64,000 nt of DNA from an uncultured Lachnospiraceae bacterium (GCA_910579865.1 CAJTXA010000001.1:186001-250000); one strand, 5' to 3'; shown: positions 33,781-43,686, counted from the first letter of the stretch. Notes: generated from the sequence alone by a model not told the origin. Translations and numbers: made by a program.

Positions 33781-34239
33781 CTAATCGTTTTGTTTTTGCT
33801 GTTCTTTCTTCTCCTCTAAAAGTGGCTGTTCCATAGCTGTTAAAAGCATCTGATAAATACTTGGATGCATTTTTCGCACATTCATTGGCTTTAGATCTTT
33901 TCCTACTAATGCATGAACCGTTCTTCCCACATTAATAGGTTTTTCTTCTCCTTCCCGATAAATACAATATTCAAACTCTAATTTTACTGGTGAGACACTT
34001 TTTAAAGAAACCTCTACTATCAGCTTATCTTCATAATATGCAGCACTTAAATATTTACATTGCAACTCAACTAATGGAACAATTACGCCTTCTTGCTCCA
34101 TCTGTGTATAACTTAATCCCATCTTTTTTATTAACTCTGTTCTTGCAACTTCATACCAAATTGGATAATTTGAATGATGAGCAATCCCCATCTGATCGGT
34201 TTCTGCATAACGAACAACAATTCTACTTTGTGAAATCAT
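33781..34239 (-). CDS. YbgC/4-hydroxybenzoyl-CoA-type acyl-CoA thioesterase
   Basis: A 152-residue hot-dog fold protein. The motif RYAETDQMGIAHHSNYPIWYEVARTELIKKMG is the standard active-site region of this thioesterase family, including the catalytic Asp. Substrate unknown; members cleave short- or branched-chain acyl-CoAs. It stands alone on the - strand, divergent from dtd. The extra C-terminal part (EEKKEQQKQND) is a polar tail. Confidence 0.9.
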   Translation of the reverse strand: MISQSRIVVRYAETDQMGIAHHSNYPIWYEVARTELIKKMGLSYTQMEQEGVIVPLVELQCKYLSAAYYEDKLIVEVSLKSVSPVKLEFEYCIYREGEEKPINVGRTVHALVGKDLKPMNVRKMHPSIYQMLLTAMEQPLLEEKKEQQKQND

Positions 34240-34350
34240 ACAATATCCCTTCTTTCAAAATAATTCACTTATTCTTTTCACTCCCCCATATAACTCTTTA
34301 TTTTTTATAGAACACATTATAGCATACTTTTTTTAAAACTGCAAAATAAC

Positions 34351-34378
34351 TTGATTTTTTTCTCTATTCTGTTATGAT
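34351..34378 (+). promoter_or_regulatory. promoter of dtd
   Basis: TTGATT (34351-34356) and TATGAT (34373-34378) with a 16-base spacer, about 45 bases before the start codon. Confidence 0.55.
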
Positions 34379-34422
34379 TAGAGCAATTCCACTTTTATCA
34401 TAATACAAAAGGAGCCGTTTAT

Positions 34423-34881
34423 ATGAGAATGTTTATTCAGCGTGTTTCACATGCTTCTGTAACAGTAGACCATACCAGAATTAGTACCATTCAGCAAGGT
34501 TTTCTTGTTCTACTTGGCATTTGTCAAGAAGATACCAAAGAAATTGCAGACAAAATGCTTCGAAAAATGTTAAATTTACGTATTTTTTCGGATGAAAATG
34601 GCAAAACAAACCTTTCTTTAAAAGATGTCAATGGTGCGCTTTTAATTGTATCTCAATTTACTCTATATGCAGACTGCAAAAAAGGAAATCGTCCTAGTTT
34701 CACACAAGCTGGAAAACCAGACTTAGCTAATGAACTATATGAATATATCCTTGCAGAATGTAAAAAAGAAATTGCACTTGTAGAAAGTGGCTCTTTTGGA
34801 GCAGAAATGAAGGTTGAACTTTTAAATGATGGTCCCTTTACGATTCTGCTTGATTCAGAAGAACTTTTTCATCTAAGCTAA
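34423..34881 (+). CDS. dtd: D-aminoacyl-tRNA deacylase
   Basis: Removes D-amino acids (and glycine from tRNA-Ala) from mischarged tRNAs. The start MRMFIQRVSHASVTVD, the active-site SQFTLYADCKKGNRPSF and the GAEMKVELLNDGPFT motif that stands for the usual NxGPVT cis-proline region identify DTD; 152 residues is standard. AAAGGAG precedes the ATG. It has its own promoter and terminator. Confidence 0.95.
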   Translation: MRMFIQRVSHASVTVDHTRISTIQQGFLVLLGICQEDTKEIADKMLRKMLNLRIFSDENGKTNLSLKDVNGALLIVSQFTLYADCKKGNRPSFTQAGKPDLANELYEYILAECKKEIALVESGSFGAEMKVELLNDGPFTILLDSEELFHLS

Positions 34882-34886
34882 AACCT

Positions 34887-34966
34887 AAAAAAGAGCTGTC
34901 ACATAAAAGATGGAATATACAGGATAACTTTTCCTTTCTTGTATCTTAATGTGACAGTCCTTTTTT
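34887..34966. terminator. bidirectional terminator after dtd
   Basis: CTGTCACAT pairs with ATGTGACAG, flanked by A and T runs that extend the stem, with a 44-base loop; six Ts follow on the + strand and A-rich sequence gives a T run on the - strand for the EF-G-like gene. Confidence 0.75.
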
Positions 34967-35010
34967 ATTTTAATCTTCTATTCATTTACGCTATTAATTC
35001 CTACTTTTTC

Positions 35011-37101
35011 TTACTCATCCATTTTATCTACTTTATTTGCTCGTGCAGCAATTTCTTTTTCTTGTACATCAGAAGGTGCCTGTTCATAACGACTAAATTC
35101 ATAAGAATAATTTCCCATTCCTCCTGTCATAGAACGTAAGTCTGTAGAATACCGGAACAATTCAGACATTGGAATATCAGCCTCAATTGTTTGATAACCA
35201 GATCTGTTTGGATTCATACCAAGTACTCTACCTCTTCTCTTATTTAAGTCTCCCATAATATCTCCTGTATACTTATCTGGTACTTCTACCTTTAAAGATA
35301 CAATTGGCTCTAACAGAACAGGAGATGCCTCTAAAAATGCCTTTTTAAATGCCATTATTGTTGCTGTTTTAAATGCCATTTCTGAAGAATCAACTGGATG
35401 ATAAGAACCATCCACCAATGTTACTTTTACTCCTACAACTGGATAGGCTGCTAAAGGTCCTTTTAAAATTGCTTCCTGTACACCCTTTTCTACCGCTGGG
35501 AAGAAGTTTCTAGGTACTGCACCTCCAAAGATCTTCTCCTCAAATACATATGGACGTTCTGCTTCTCCAGATGGTTCCATTTCAATATGTACATCTCCAT
35601 ACTGTCCATGTCCGCCAGACTGCTTTTTATACTTTCCTTGTACTCGAACCTTTTTCCGAACCGTTTCACGAAATGCTACTTTTGGCTTACTTAACTCAAT
35701 TTCTACTTTATAACGCTCTGCCAACTTACTGACTACAATTTCTAACTGTTGTTCTCCAATTCCATAAAGCAAAAGCTGTCTATTCTCTTTATCATTCACT
35801 AACTTTAATGTTAAATCTTCATCCATTAATTTTTGCAAGGAAGTTGATACTTTATCTTCATCTCCCTTTTTCTTTGTCTTATAACGCATATAGGTATAAG
35901 GAATCGAAATCTGCGGTTTCTCATAAGAAACAGGTTTTGCTTTCATACAAAGTGTATCTCCGGTTGAAGCATTACTTAATTTTCCTACTGCTCCAATATC
36001 TCCAGCATGTAATTCTTTTACCTCAACTGGTATCTTTCCCTGCATAATATAAATTTTAGAAACCTTTTCTTCTATATCTTTATCCACATTATAAATACTC
36101 ATATCGGATTTTAGTACACCAGAGCAAACCTTAATTAGAGAATATTTTCCAATAAATGGATCGGCAATCGTTTTAAAAATTTTTGCTGAAAATGTTTTAT
36201 CTTCCTTATAATCTGCTTCAAATATACCATTATTCTTGTAATCTGTACCAGAAATACTGCGCTCCATTGGAGAAGGAATATAATGAACCAAACCTTGTAA
36301 TAACATTCTAGCACCGATTCCATTTAATCCTGATCCCATCAATACAGGAACCATTCCACAATCTCTTACATGAGAACGAATTGCTCCTAAAATCTCATCC
36401 TGCGTAAATTCTTCCCCAGCAAAATAACGATCCATATACTCTTCGCTTGTCTCTGCTACTGCTTCCATTAACGCTTCTCTTGCTATCTTTAAATTTTCCA
36501 TCGAATAATCTGGAATATCAAAATCTTCGTATTCTGTAATACTGGTAAATTTTCGTCCTGCCATTTTTACTACATTTACAAACCCGATAAATTTCTCATT
36601 TTCACGAATTGGTAAATGAAATGGCGCAATTTTCTTTCCAAACAGATCCGTCATATCTTGTAATGCCTGTCGGAAACTTGCATGATCTAAATCCATATCT
36701 GTTACAAAAATCATACGAGGAATTTGATATTTTTCACAAAGTTCCCATGCTTTTATTGTTCCAACTTCCACACCATTTTTACCAGATACTACGATTACTG
36801 CTGCATCAGCTGCACTTATCGCCTCTTCTACTTCTCCTATAAAATCAAAATAACCAGGGGTATCTAAAATATTGATCTTTGTATTTTCCCATTCCAACGG
36901 AACAACAGAGGTATTGATCGAGAACAATCTTTTTGCTTCTTCCTTATCATAGTCGCTTATCGTATTTCCATCCTCTACCCTTCCCATTCTGGTAGTCAGA
37001 CCTGAGACATAGGCCATAGCTTCTACAAGAGTTGTCTTTCCGCAGCCACCATGCCCCATAAATACGACATTCCGCACCTTACCTGTTGTATATACGTTCA
37101 T
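35011..37101 (-). CDS. elongation factor G-like GTPase, paralogue with altered G4 motif
   Basis: A 696-residue protein with the five EF-G domains. G1 is GHGGCGKTTLVEA (about residues 15-27) and G3 is DTPGYFDF, but the guanine-specifying NKxD is replaced by TDMD at residues 134-137. The switch and domain IV sequences (SGGHGQYGDVHIEMEP, ARGIREA-type region absent) place it in the EF-G-like group seen in Clostridia rather than canonical fusA, which is normally in the str operon. Function unknown. The ATG at 37101 has GGAGG five bases upstream, within an earlier in-frame ATG that is therefore rejected. Confidence 0.87.
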   Translation of the reverse strand: MNVYTTGKVRNVVFMGHGGCGKTTLVEAMAYVSGLTTRMGRVEDGNTISDYDKEEAKRLFSINTSVVPLEWENTKINILDTPGYFDFIGEVEEAISAADAAVIVVSGKNGVEVGTIKAWELCEKYQIPRMIFVTDMDLDHASFRQALQDMTDLFGKKIAPFHLPIRENEKFIGFVNVVKMAGRKFTSITEYEDFDIPDYSMENLKIAREALMEAVAETSEEYMDRYFAGEEFTQDEILGAIRSHVRDCGMVPVLMGSGLNGIGARMLLQGLVHYIPSPMERSISGTDYKNNGIFEADYKEDKTFSAKIFKTIADPFIGKYSLIKVCSGVLKSDMSIYNVDKDIEEKVSKIYIMQGKIPVEVKELHAGDIGAVGKLSNASTGDTLCMKAKPVSYEKPQISIPYTYMRYKTKKKGDEDKVSTSLQKLMDEDLTLKLVNDKENRQLLLYGIGEQQLEIVVSKLAERYKVEIELSKPKVAFRETVRKKVRVQGKYKKQSGGHGQYGDVHIEMEPSGEAERPYVFEEKIFGGAVPRNFFPAVEKGVQEAILKGPLAAYPVVGVKVTLVDGSYHPVDSSEMAFKTATIMAFKKAFLEASPVLLEPIVSLKVEVPDKYTGDIMGDLNKRRGRVLGMNPNRSGYQTIEADIPMSELFRYSTDLRSMTGGMGNYSYEFSRYEQAPSDVQEKEIAARANKVDKMDE

Positions 37102-37285
37102 CTTTTCCTCCATTCCTGCCGTTTTTTGTACAGCAATTCATTATATTTAACATCCTTTTTTCATTCAGGACTTTATTCATGTGTATATTTTACTAAAATT
37201 TCTTGTTATTTTCAAGCATTTATTCCAATATTCTTGAAAATTTTTAAAATATTTTAAATAGGCAGATTCTACCAAGAAAAAATTT

Positions 37286-37327
37286 CTCTATTTGCTATTT
37301 CAATTTTCAACTGAACCACAAATAGAG
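37286..37327 (-). terminator. possible intrinsic terminator/attenuator upstream of the EF-G-like gene
   Basis: On the - strand CTCTATTTG pairs with CAAATAGAG, with an inner stem TTCAGTT/AATTGAA, followed by AAATTTTTT. It stands between the tyrA promoter and the EF-G-like gene. No - strand promoter was identified further upstream, so an attenuator role is uncertain. The remaining AT-rich bases to 37102 show nothing else. Confidence 0.4.
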
Positions 37328-37333
37328 AGGCAA

Positions 37334-37362
37334 TTGACAAACTACTTCTCTTCACGTAAAAT
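37334..37362 (+). promoter_or_regulatory. sigma-A promoter of tyrA-aroA
   Basis: Perfect TTGACA (37334-37339) and TAAAAT (37357-37362), 17-base spacer, about 48 bases before the tyrA start. Confidence 0.8.
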
Positions 37363-37409
37363 ACAGTTAGATTTTTTTATAAAAAGAACAACAGAAAAGG
37401 AGATTTTTT

Positions 37410-38507
37410 ATGAACCTAACAATTGGTTTTTTAGGTTTGGGACTAATTGGAGGATCGATTGCAAAAAGTATCCGAAAATACCATCCAGATTATACATTAA
37501 TTGGCTACAACCATAACTATGAAACGACGGTTCTTGCAAAAAAAGAACAAATTCTTGATTATGCTGCAAAAGAAGTGGATGCATCCTTTCAAAACTGTGA
37601 TATTATCTACCTTTGTATGCCTGTCTCTCTCAATGAAGATTATCTTATAAAAATAAAACCTTATCTAAAACCAGGTTGTATTTTAACCGATGTTGGCAGT
37701 GTAAAAGGAACCATTCACCGTGCAGTTAAAAATCTTTCTTTAGAAGCCTATTTTATTGGTGGGCACCCAATGGCTGGCTCTGAAAAAACTGGCTTTTCTA
37801 ACTCTACCGATCATTTATTGGAAAATGCCTATTATATTATTACTCCATGTGAATCTACTTCAAAAGCTGCATTAGATCGTCTTTATACTTTAACTAAATC
37901 AATAAAAGCACTTCCAATTATTTTAGATCCAAAAGAGCACGACTATGCTGTAGCAAATATCAGCCATCTTCCCCATCTAATTGCTTCTGGTTTAGTCAAT
38001 CTGGTGAAAAACTCTGATTCTAAAAATGAAACAATGAAAACATTAGCAGCTGGTGGCTTTAAAGATATTACCCGAATTGCCTCTTCTTCCCCTATAATGT
38101 GGCAGCAGATTTGTTTGACAAATAAAGAAAATATTGTAAAAACAATGGAAGATTATATCGCTTACTTTTCAGAGGTTAAAAATGCTGTAAAACAAGAAAA
38201 TAAAGAATATCTTTATCAGTTTTTTGAACAAGCTAGAATTTATCGCAATTCCCTTCCTACGAAAACCTCTGGTCCAATTACTACTGTCTATGCAATGTAT
38301 TGTGATTTAATCGATGAAGCAGGTAGTTTAGCAAAAGTTGTTGTGGTTTTAGCAAACCATCAAATTAGTATTAAAAATATTGGCATCACTCATACTAGAG
38401 ATTTTCAAGAAGAAACACTTCGAATTGAATTCTACGAAAAAAATGCAATGTTATTGGCACAAAAATTATTAGAACAGTTACACTATACTGTTACAATCTG
38501 TTCTTAA
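37410..38507 (+). CDS. tyrA: prephenate dehydrogenase with ACT domain
   Basis: NAD-dependent step of tyrosine synthesis, converting prephenate to 4-hydroxyphenylpyruvate. The Rossmann motif GFLGLGLIGGSIAKSI is at residues 5-20; TDVGSVKG, IGGHPMAGSEKTGF and the histidine in ISHLPHLIAS are catalytic-region hallmarks. The last about 75 residues (EAGSLAKVVVVLANHQISIKNIGI) form an ACT domain expected to bind tyrosine as feedback inhibitor. AAAGGAG precedes the ATG. Operon with aroA. Confidence 0.95.
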   Translation: MNLTIGFLGLGLIGGSIAKSIRKYHPDYTLIGYNHNYETTVLAKKEQILDYAAKEVDASFQNCDIIYLCMPVSLNEDYLIKIKPYLKPGCILTDVGSVKGTIHRAVKNLSLEAYFIGGHPMAGSEKTGFSNSTDHLLENAYYIITPCESTSKAALDRLYTLTKSIKALPIILDPKEHDYAVANISHLPHLIASGLVNLVKNSDSKNETMKTLAAGGFKDITRIASSSPIMWQQICLTNKENIVKTMEDYIAYFSEVKNAVKQENKEYLYQFFEQARIYRNSLPTKTSGPITTVYAMYCDLIDEAGSLAKVVVVLANHQISIKNIGITHTRDFQEETLRIEFYEKNAMLLAQKLLEQLHYTVTICS

Positions 38508-38569
38508 ACCAATAGACTATTTTATCTAAAATTTTTATCAATAAAAATAGAAAGGGACTTTTCACCATT

Positions 38570-39862
38570 ATGATTACTCGTGAATATTATCCTGTTACTC
38601 CAATTTCTTCTCCTTCTCTAATTGAAACAGAGGTTCCAGGATCAAAAAGTATTACAAACCGTGCTCTTTTGTTAGCCGCCTTAGCAGATGGAACCAGTAT
38701 AATAAAAGGTACTCTTTTTAGTGACGATTCTAGACACTTTTTGCAATGTTTAATTGATTTAGGTTTCTCTGTTAAAATTGATGAAGCTTCTAAAACAGTT
38801 ACTGTTACAGGATGCAAAGGGGTTATTCCAAAAAAAGAAGCAACTATTTATGTTGGAAGTGCTGGAACTGCCGCACGTTTTTTAACAGCTATGCTGGGTC
38901 TTTCCAATGGTATCTATCACCTTGATGCTTCTGAACAAATGAAAAAACGCCCAATGAAACCGCTTTTACAAGCATTGGAATCAATTGGTGTAAAAATAGT
39001 TTACCAAGAAAAAGAAGGATTTTTCCCATTTACTATTTATGGATCTGCTAATACAAAATCTTCGATTCAAGTTGATATCTCAAACAGTAGTCAATTTTTA
39101 AGTGCACTTTTAATGTCTGCTCCTATGAAAAAAGATGGGCTTTTTATTGAATTAGTTGGTGGACATGCGCTTTCTTATGTAAAAATTACAACCAAAATGA
39201 TGGAGCAATTTGGTTGTCAAATTATACAAAAGTCCAAACAAGCTTATCAAATTCCTCCTAAACAGTCCTATCAAGCACAAACCTACCAGATTGAACCTGA
39301 TGTCTCTGCTGCCTGTTATTTTTATGCAATGGCTCCTTTGTTAAATACCAAAACACTTGTGCATCAAATCCATCCTCATTCTATGCAAGGTGATATTCGC
39401 TTTTTATCTATTTTAGAGGAAATGGGATGTTCTTTCACAGATACAGAAGAGGGTATCTTAGTCTCTTCTCCTCCTTCTGGTATCTATCAAGGAATTACAG
39501 TCAATATGGGGGATTGTTCCGATCAGACTATGACTCTTGCAGCAATCGCTCCTTTTGCAAATGGGCCTGTAAAAATACGTGGAATTGAACATATCCGCCT
39601 TCAGGAAAGCAACCGAATTCAAGCTATCTGTCAAGAATTGACTCGAATAGGAATTTCTTGTACCGAATCCGATACTGGAATTGATATTATACCTGGAATT
39701 CCACATGCTGCAACAATTGAAACCTATGAAGATCATCGGATTGCAATGGCATTTTCTCTAATTGGACTTCGGATACCTGGAATTTGCATTGCAAATCCAA
39801 GCTGTTGTAAAAAAACATTTGAAAACTATTTTGAAATATTAGATTCTATTACCAATAAATAA
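38570..39862 (+). CDS. aroA: 3-phosphoshikimate 1-carboxyvinyltransferase (EPSP synthase)
   Basis: Joins shikimate-3-phosphate and phosphoenolpyruvate in the shikimate pathway. Visible motifs are VPGSKSITNRALLLAALA near the start, GSAGTAARFLTA, and RLQESNRIQA and DHRIAMAFSLIGL near the end. At 430 residues it is full length. It follows tyrA by 62 bases and shares its promoter, a common arrangement for aromatic amino acid genes in Clostridia. Confidence 0.96.
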   Translation: MITREYYPVTPISSPSLIETEVPGSKSITNRALLLAALADGTSIIKGTLFSDDSRHFLQCLIDLGFSVKIDEASKTVTVTGCKGVIPKKEATIYVGSAGTAARFLTAMLGLSNGIYHLDASEQMKKRPMKPLLQALESIGVKIVYQEKEGFFPFTIYGSANTKSSIQVDISNSSQFLSALLMSAPMKKDGLFIELVGGHALSYVKITTKMMEQFGCQIIQKSKQAYQIPPKQSYQAQTYQIEPDVSAACYFYAMAPLLNTKTLVHQIHPHSMQGDIRFLSILEEMGCSFTDTEEGILVSSPPSGIYQGITVNMGDCSDQTMTLAAIAPFANGPVKIRGIEHIRLQESNRIQAICQELTRIGISCTESDTGIDIIPGIPHAATIETYEDHRIAMAFSLIGLRIPGICIANPSCCKKTFENYFEILDSITNK

Positions 39863-39875
39863 TTTTTTCCAAAAA

Positions 39876-39904
39876 TGGGGAATTAACCGTTTGTCAATTC
39901 CCCA
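39876..39904 (-). terminator. terminator of the surface protein gene
   Basis: TGGGGAATT and AATTCCCCA form a perfect 9-bp stem with an 11-base loop, followed on the - strand by five Ts. It also lies just after the convergent aroA stop. Confidence 0.75.
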
Positions 39905-39930
39905 CTTGTTCTGCTAGAACTCTTTTCCTT

Positions 39931-42900
39931 TTATTTGAAAAAAGTTCCACAAAAAACAAATACCACTGCACCAATAAGAATAAAGAGAATGACAAGGATT
40001 ATAAGATAAAAATTTATCTTTTTCTCTTGTTTCTTATCTTCTGCTTTTTCTTTATCTTCAATTTTTTGCTCTTCTCTACTCTCTAATTCCTCTTTCTTTT
40101 CTAATTCCTCCTTTTTTGTTGACTCTTCTAAGCTTGTTTCTTCTATCTCCGTTTCCGCTGTTGCCGTCTTTTGTGTCTCTTTCTTTTCTTTCTGTATAAC
40201 ACTTTCTTCTAATGTTTCCTCTTTCACAGCTTCCTCTTTGGTAAATAAATTTTCTTTTACAATTTGAACGGTATTTTCCTTATCTTTATTCTTTAAAATA
40301 GAAACCAATTGTTCATAATAAATCTGATTTTTTTCTAATAATTCCTGCATTGGTTTTTGTTTTTGTAAAATAGTTTCAAGGTCCTTTATTTTATTTTCTT
40401 TCTCTGTAAGCTGCTTTAAAAGAGTTTCTATCTGTGCTTTTCCATCCTCTATTTGTTTATCTTTTTCTGTGATACTTTCTAATAATTGTTTTCTTTCAGA
40501 AAGTAAGTTTTCTTTTTCTTTTATCTGAGTTTGTATCTGCTTTTCTAATTCTACTATTTTCTCTTTTTGTAATTGATTTTCTCTTTCTAAAAAATTTTGT
40601 TCTGATAAACTAAAGCTCAAATTAGAAGAATGAGAACCAGAAGAGTCTGAGTTAAGCTCTTGTTTTAATTTTTTTATTTCTGTTTTTAATTTTTCATTTT
40701 CTAACTCAGATTCTTGATTTTTTACTGATAATTTTTGTATTTTTTGTTCTAACAAAACAATTATTTTCTCTACTTCCTCCGATTCTTTTCCCTGCTCGGC
40801 TAACTGCTTTTTTAACTCCTCTAGCAGCTGATCTGCCTGCTGCTTTTGTTCTAGAAGTTCCTCTTGTAGTTTTTTTAGAGTATGAATCATTTCTGATGAA
40901 ATCTGCCCTTCCTTTAATAATTGTTCTATTGTTTCAGACATATTTTTTTGTTGTTTTACTATGGTATCTAATTCATCATAAATCGTAGTAAGACGTGTCG
41001 TTACTGCTGGACCTGTTACAATTGCAGAGCCGCTTACTGCTCCACTTCCATCTTCAATTTGAATAAGATATTCTATCTTACTTAAATAATTCCAATATTC
41101 TATCATAGTATCTTTCATCGCAGAAATTTTCTGATACACTTCTTTCTCACTTGCTTTGGAATCCATTTCTAATAGACTTTTTAAACGATTGATAAAACCT
41201 TCTGCCTGTTGTTTGATCTGCTCTAATCGTTCTAATAAACTTTTCAATTCTTCTTTATCTTCTATTGAAATTTCTTCTTTTTCCCAAACAATTTGAAAAA
41301 TTTCTTTTAAGATTTCCAACTGATTTACAATTTCTTCTGTTCTTATATAGACCTTATCTAATTCCTCTTTTGTCTGTTCTCCTGTTTCTAATGAACCACT
41401 TTCATTTTCTCCATCTTGCCAAATCAATCCCTTTACTTGCTCTAAATATCGATCGTATTCTGTTACTTTATCTTTCAACTTTGCTATCGCTTGATAAAGA
41501 TCCTTTTCTGTACCTGTAATATCAATACCTAACAGTTCTTTTAGCGTATTATAAAATTGATAAAAGCGATTTGCATATGCTTTTAATGCATAAATTCTTG
41601 AAAAAATTGCTTCTAGCTGTTCCATCTCTTTTGTATCTACTTCAATATAGCTAACTTTTAACTGGTTTTCTATTTCATTTTTTAAATCCTCTAAATATAT
41701 TTGTGTTTGTTTCACTTTTCCTAGAATTTCATCTAATTGACTTTTTAATGAACCAGCATTTGCAATAGTAAAGTGATTCTTTAATTGATCGACCGCCTTT
41801 TCATAGAGTTCCAATTGGTTATTTTGATATTCAATCTTCTCTTTCATTATTTCAAAAAAATCACTTTCTTCAAAAGAATCCATATTTGAAATACTATCTT
41901 TTATACCCAATTTTTCTGCTATTTGATTAATTTCTTGAATTATAATTGTTTCATGATTCTTTATTGTTTCAATTTCTTTTTGAAGTTCCTTCAGGATTTC
42001 TGATAGATTTTCATAATCTTGAAATGATTCATTTTCAATGCCTAGAATCTCAATTATAGAATAGATTGCTTCTTTTATCTTCTTTAGTTCTTCTTCTTTT
42101 TCTTTTATAGAATCTACTGCTGCTTTTACAGAATCTTGTATCTTTTTTAACTGCTCTTCTAGCTCTCCTGTCAAATCAGTATTTACTCCTGCCTCTGTCA
42201 ATAATTCTTTTATTGCAAAAATGTTCTGTTGGTACTCTGCTATCTTAGTATAAAGTTCTTTTATTTCTGTCTGCATCTGTTCTACCTTAGCAGCTAATCC
42301 ACGATAATCGTCTTTTGAAAGTCCAAGACTTTGCATTACAGCATCTAATTCGGGAGAATAGCCAATCATTGAAATTGTAGAAGATAAGCCACTATCTCCA
42401 GCTATCAAAATAACTTTTACTCTATTTTCTCCCAATTTCTGAATTTCTGCATCTTCGATTAAATAATCTTCCTTTTTTGCCAAAGTAGAGGTTCCATCCA
42501 AAAATTGAATAACTACCTCTAACATTTCTTGTGTTATTGTAATCTTTTTATTAATATTATAGCAACCATCCTTATAATACTCTATCTGATGATAGGTATT
42601 ATAAAAATCAGAATGAAATGCTACCTGAATATCAGCAATTTTTTTCCAGACTTTATCGATAACAAGGTCAGAAGCTGGCATAACAAAACTAATTTCTTGA
42701 CTAGTTGGATCTTCCAATACAATATTTCCTTCTTCTGCTATCTCCCACCCTAAAAAATAAAAACCCGTCTTTTTTCCTGCCTGTAAGGTAATCGTTTCAC
42801 CATAATGGAAACTTTGCTGTTCTAAAATTCCTTCAATTTCTTCTTTTATTGTGATTTTATACTGATTTACTCGCCAAATTGCTTTTATCTTTACATCAGA

Positions 42901-43686
42901 AGCTTCTATTACAAAAGAAGTGGTAGGATTCGATGCATCTGCAAGCTGAACCGTTCCAGATTCTACTTCCCATCTATCAAATGTATAACCCTCTTTTGTA
43001 CCAGCCTGAATCGTTACCGTTGACTGATAAGGTACTGTCAATATCTCTGTACTTTCCTCTCCTCCTTCTGTCACAGTAACTTGATAGGAATTGATGCTCC
43101 AATTAGCATGTAAACAAACATTTTTATCTGGCATAAAAAACGTTGTTACTGGATTAGATGCATCTTCAAGCAATACTTCCATAGAATCTACAGTCCACCC
43201 CTCAAAAGTATATCCTTCTTTTTTACCAGCCTCTATTCTAACGTTAGAACCATAAGCAACGGCGGATAAAAAAGAATTGCTTTCTTCACCTGTATTTTCA
43301 AGAGTAACTGAATATTTATTTACTTCCCATACTGCATATAAATCCATATCTTTTACAGGCTGAATCGCAAAGCCATTTTTATAGATTACATTTCCCTCTG
43401 CTGAAACAGACCAACCAGTAAATGTATATCCTGTTCTGGTAAACGTATTATCCGAAAGATTGCCTCCCATAGCAGAAAGAAAAGAATCTGGCATATTTCC
43501 ACTTCCCCCATTTGAATGATAGGTAATTCTATATTCTTCACTTTCTAGATAAGCAGCTTTTACTTCTATCTGTTTCTCTTTATTCCCCATAGGTATCCAA
43601 TTCACTATCTCGATTAGCATGACTATCAGAAAGAAGATAAACATGCGCCCCCAATGAAACCATATCTTTTTTCTATTTATTTGCAT
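39931..43686 (-). CDS. large surface protein: InlB-type repeats, long coiled coil, C-terminal membrane anchor
   Basis: A 1251-residue protein. After a basic start, residues about 14-34 form a membrane segment or signal (MFIFFLIVMLIEIVNWIP). Residues about 50-345 hold four or five Listeria-Bacteroides/InlB-B type repeats, recognisable by GYTFTGW, GYTFEGW, GYTFDRW and ...LGWEI turns, each followed by ...LYAVW, LHANW, or IKAIW. Residues about 440-1190 are an almost continuous Glu/Lys/Gln-rich coiled coil. The end is a Glu/Lys-rich spacer and a final hydrophobic helix (FYLIILVILFILIGAVVFVFC). No LPXTG is seen. Likely an adhesin-like protein at the cell surface. The ATG at 43686 has GGGGAG seven bases upstream. 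Confidence 0.8.
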   Translation of the reverse strand: MQINRKKIWFHWGRMFIFFLIVMLIEIVNWIPMGNKEKQIEVKAAYLESEEYRITYHSNGGSGNMPDSFLSAMGGNLSDNTFTRTGYTFTGWSVSAEGNVIYKNGFAIQPVKDMDLYAVWEVNKYSVTLENTGEESNSFLSAVAYGSNVRIEAGKKEGYTFEGWTVDSMEVLLEDASNPVTTFFMPDKNVCLHANWSINSYQVTVTEGGEESTEILTVPYQSTVTIQAGTKEGYTFDRWEVESGTVQLADASNPTTSFVIEASDVKIKAIWRVNQYKITIKEEIEGILEQQSFHYGETITLQAGKKTGFYFLGWEIAEEGNIVLEDPTSQEISFVMPASDLVIDKVWKKIADIQVAFHSDFYNTYHQIEYYKDGCYNINKKITITQEMLEVVIQFLDGTSTLAKKEDYLIEDAEIQKLGENRVKVILIAGDSGLSSTISMIGYSPELDAVMQSLGLSKDDYRGLAAKVEQMQTEIKELYTKIAEYQQNIFAIKELLTEAGVNTDLTGELEEQLKKIQDSVKAAVDSIKEKEEELKKIKEAIYSIIEILGIENESFQDYENLSEILKELQKEIETIKNHETIIIQEINQIAEKLGIKDSISNMDSFEESDFFEIMKEKIEYQNNQLELYEKAVDQLKNHFTIANAGSLKSQLDEILGKVKQTQIYLEDLKNEIENQLKVSYIEVDTKEMEQLEAIFSRIYALKAYANRFYQFYNTLKELLGIDITGTEKDLYQAIAKLKDKVTEYDRYLEQVKGLIWQDGENESGSLETGEQTKEELDKVYIRTEEIVNQLEILKEIFQIVWEKEEISIEDKEELKSLLERLEQIKQQAEGFINRLKSLLEMDSKASEKEVYQKISAMKDTMIEYWNYLSKIEYLIQIEDGSGAVSGSAIVTGPAVTTRLTTIYDELDTIVKQQKNMSETIEQLLKEGQISSEMIHTLKKLQEELLEQKQQADQLLEELKKQLAEQGKESEEVEKIIVLLEQKIQKLSVKNQESELENEKLKTEIKKLKQELNSDSSGSHSSNLSFSLSEQNFLERENQLQKEKIVELEKQIQTQIKEKENLLSERKQLLESITEKDKQIEDGKAQIETLLKQLTEKENKIKDLETILQKQKPMQELLEKNQIYYEQLVSILKNKDKENTVQIVKENLFTKEEAVKEETLEESVIQKEKKETQKTATAETEIEETSLEESTKKEELEKKEELESREEQKIEDKEKAEDKKQEKKINFYLIILVILFILIGAVVFVFCGTFFK

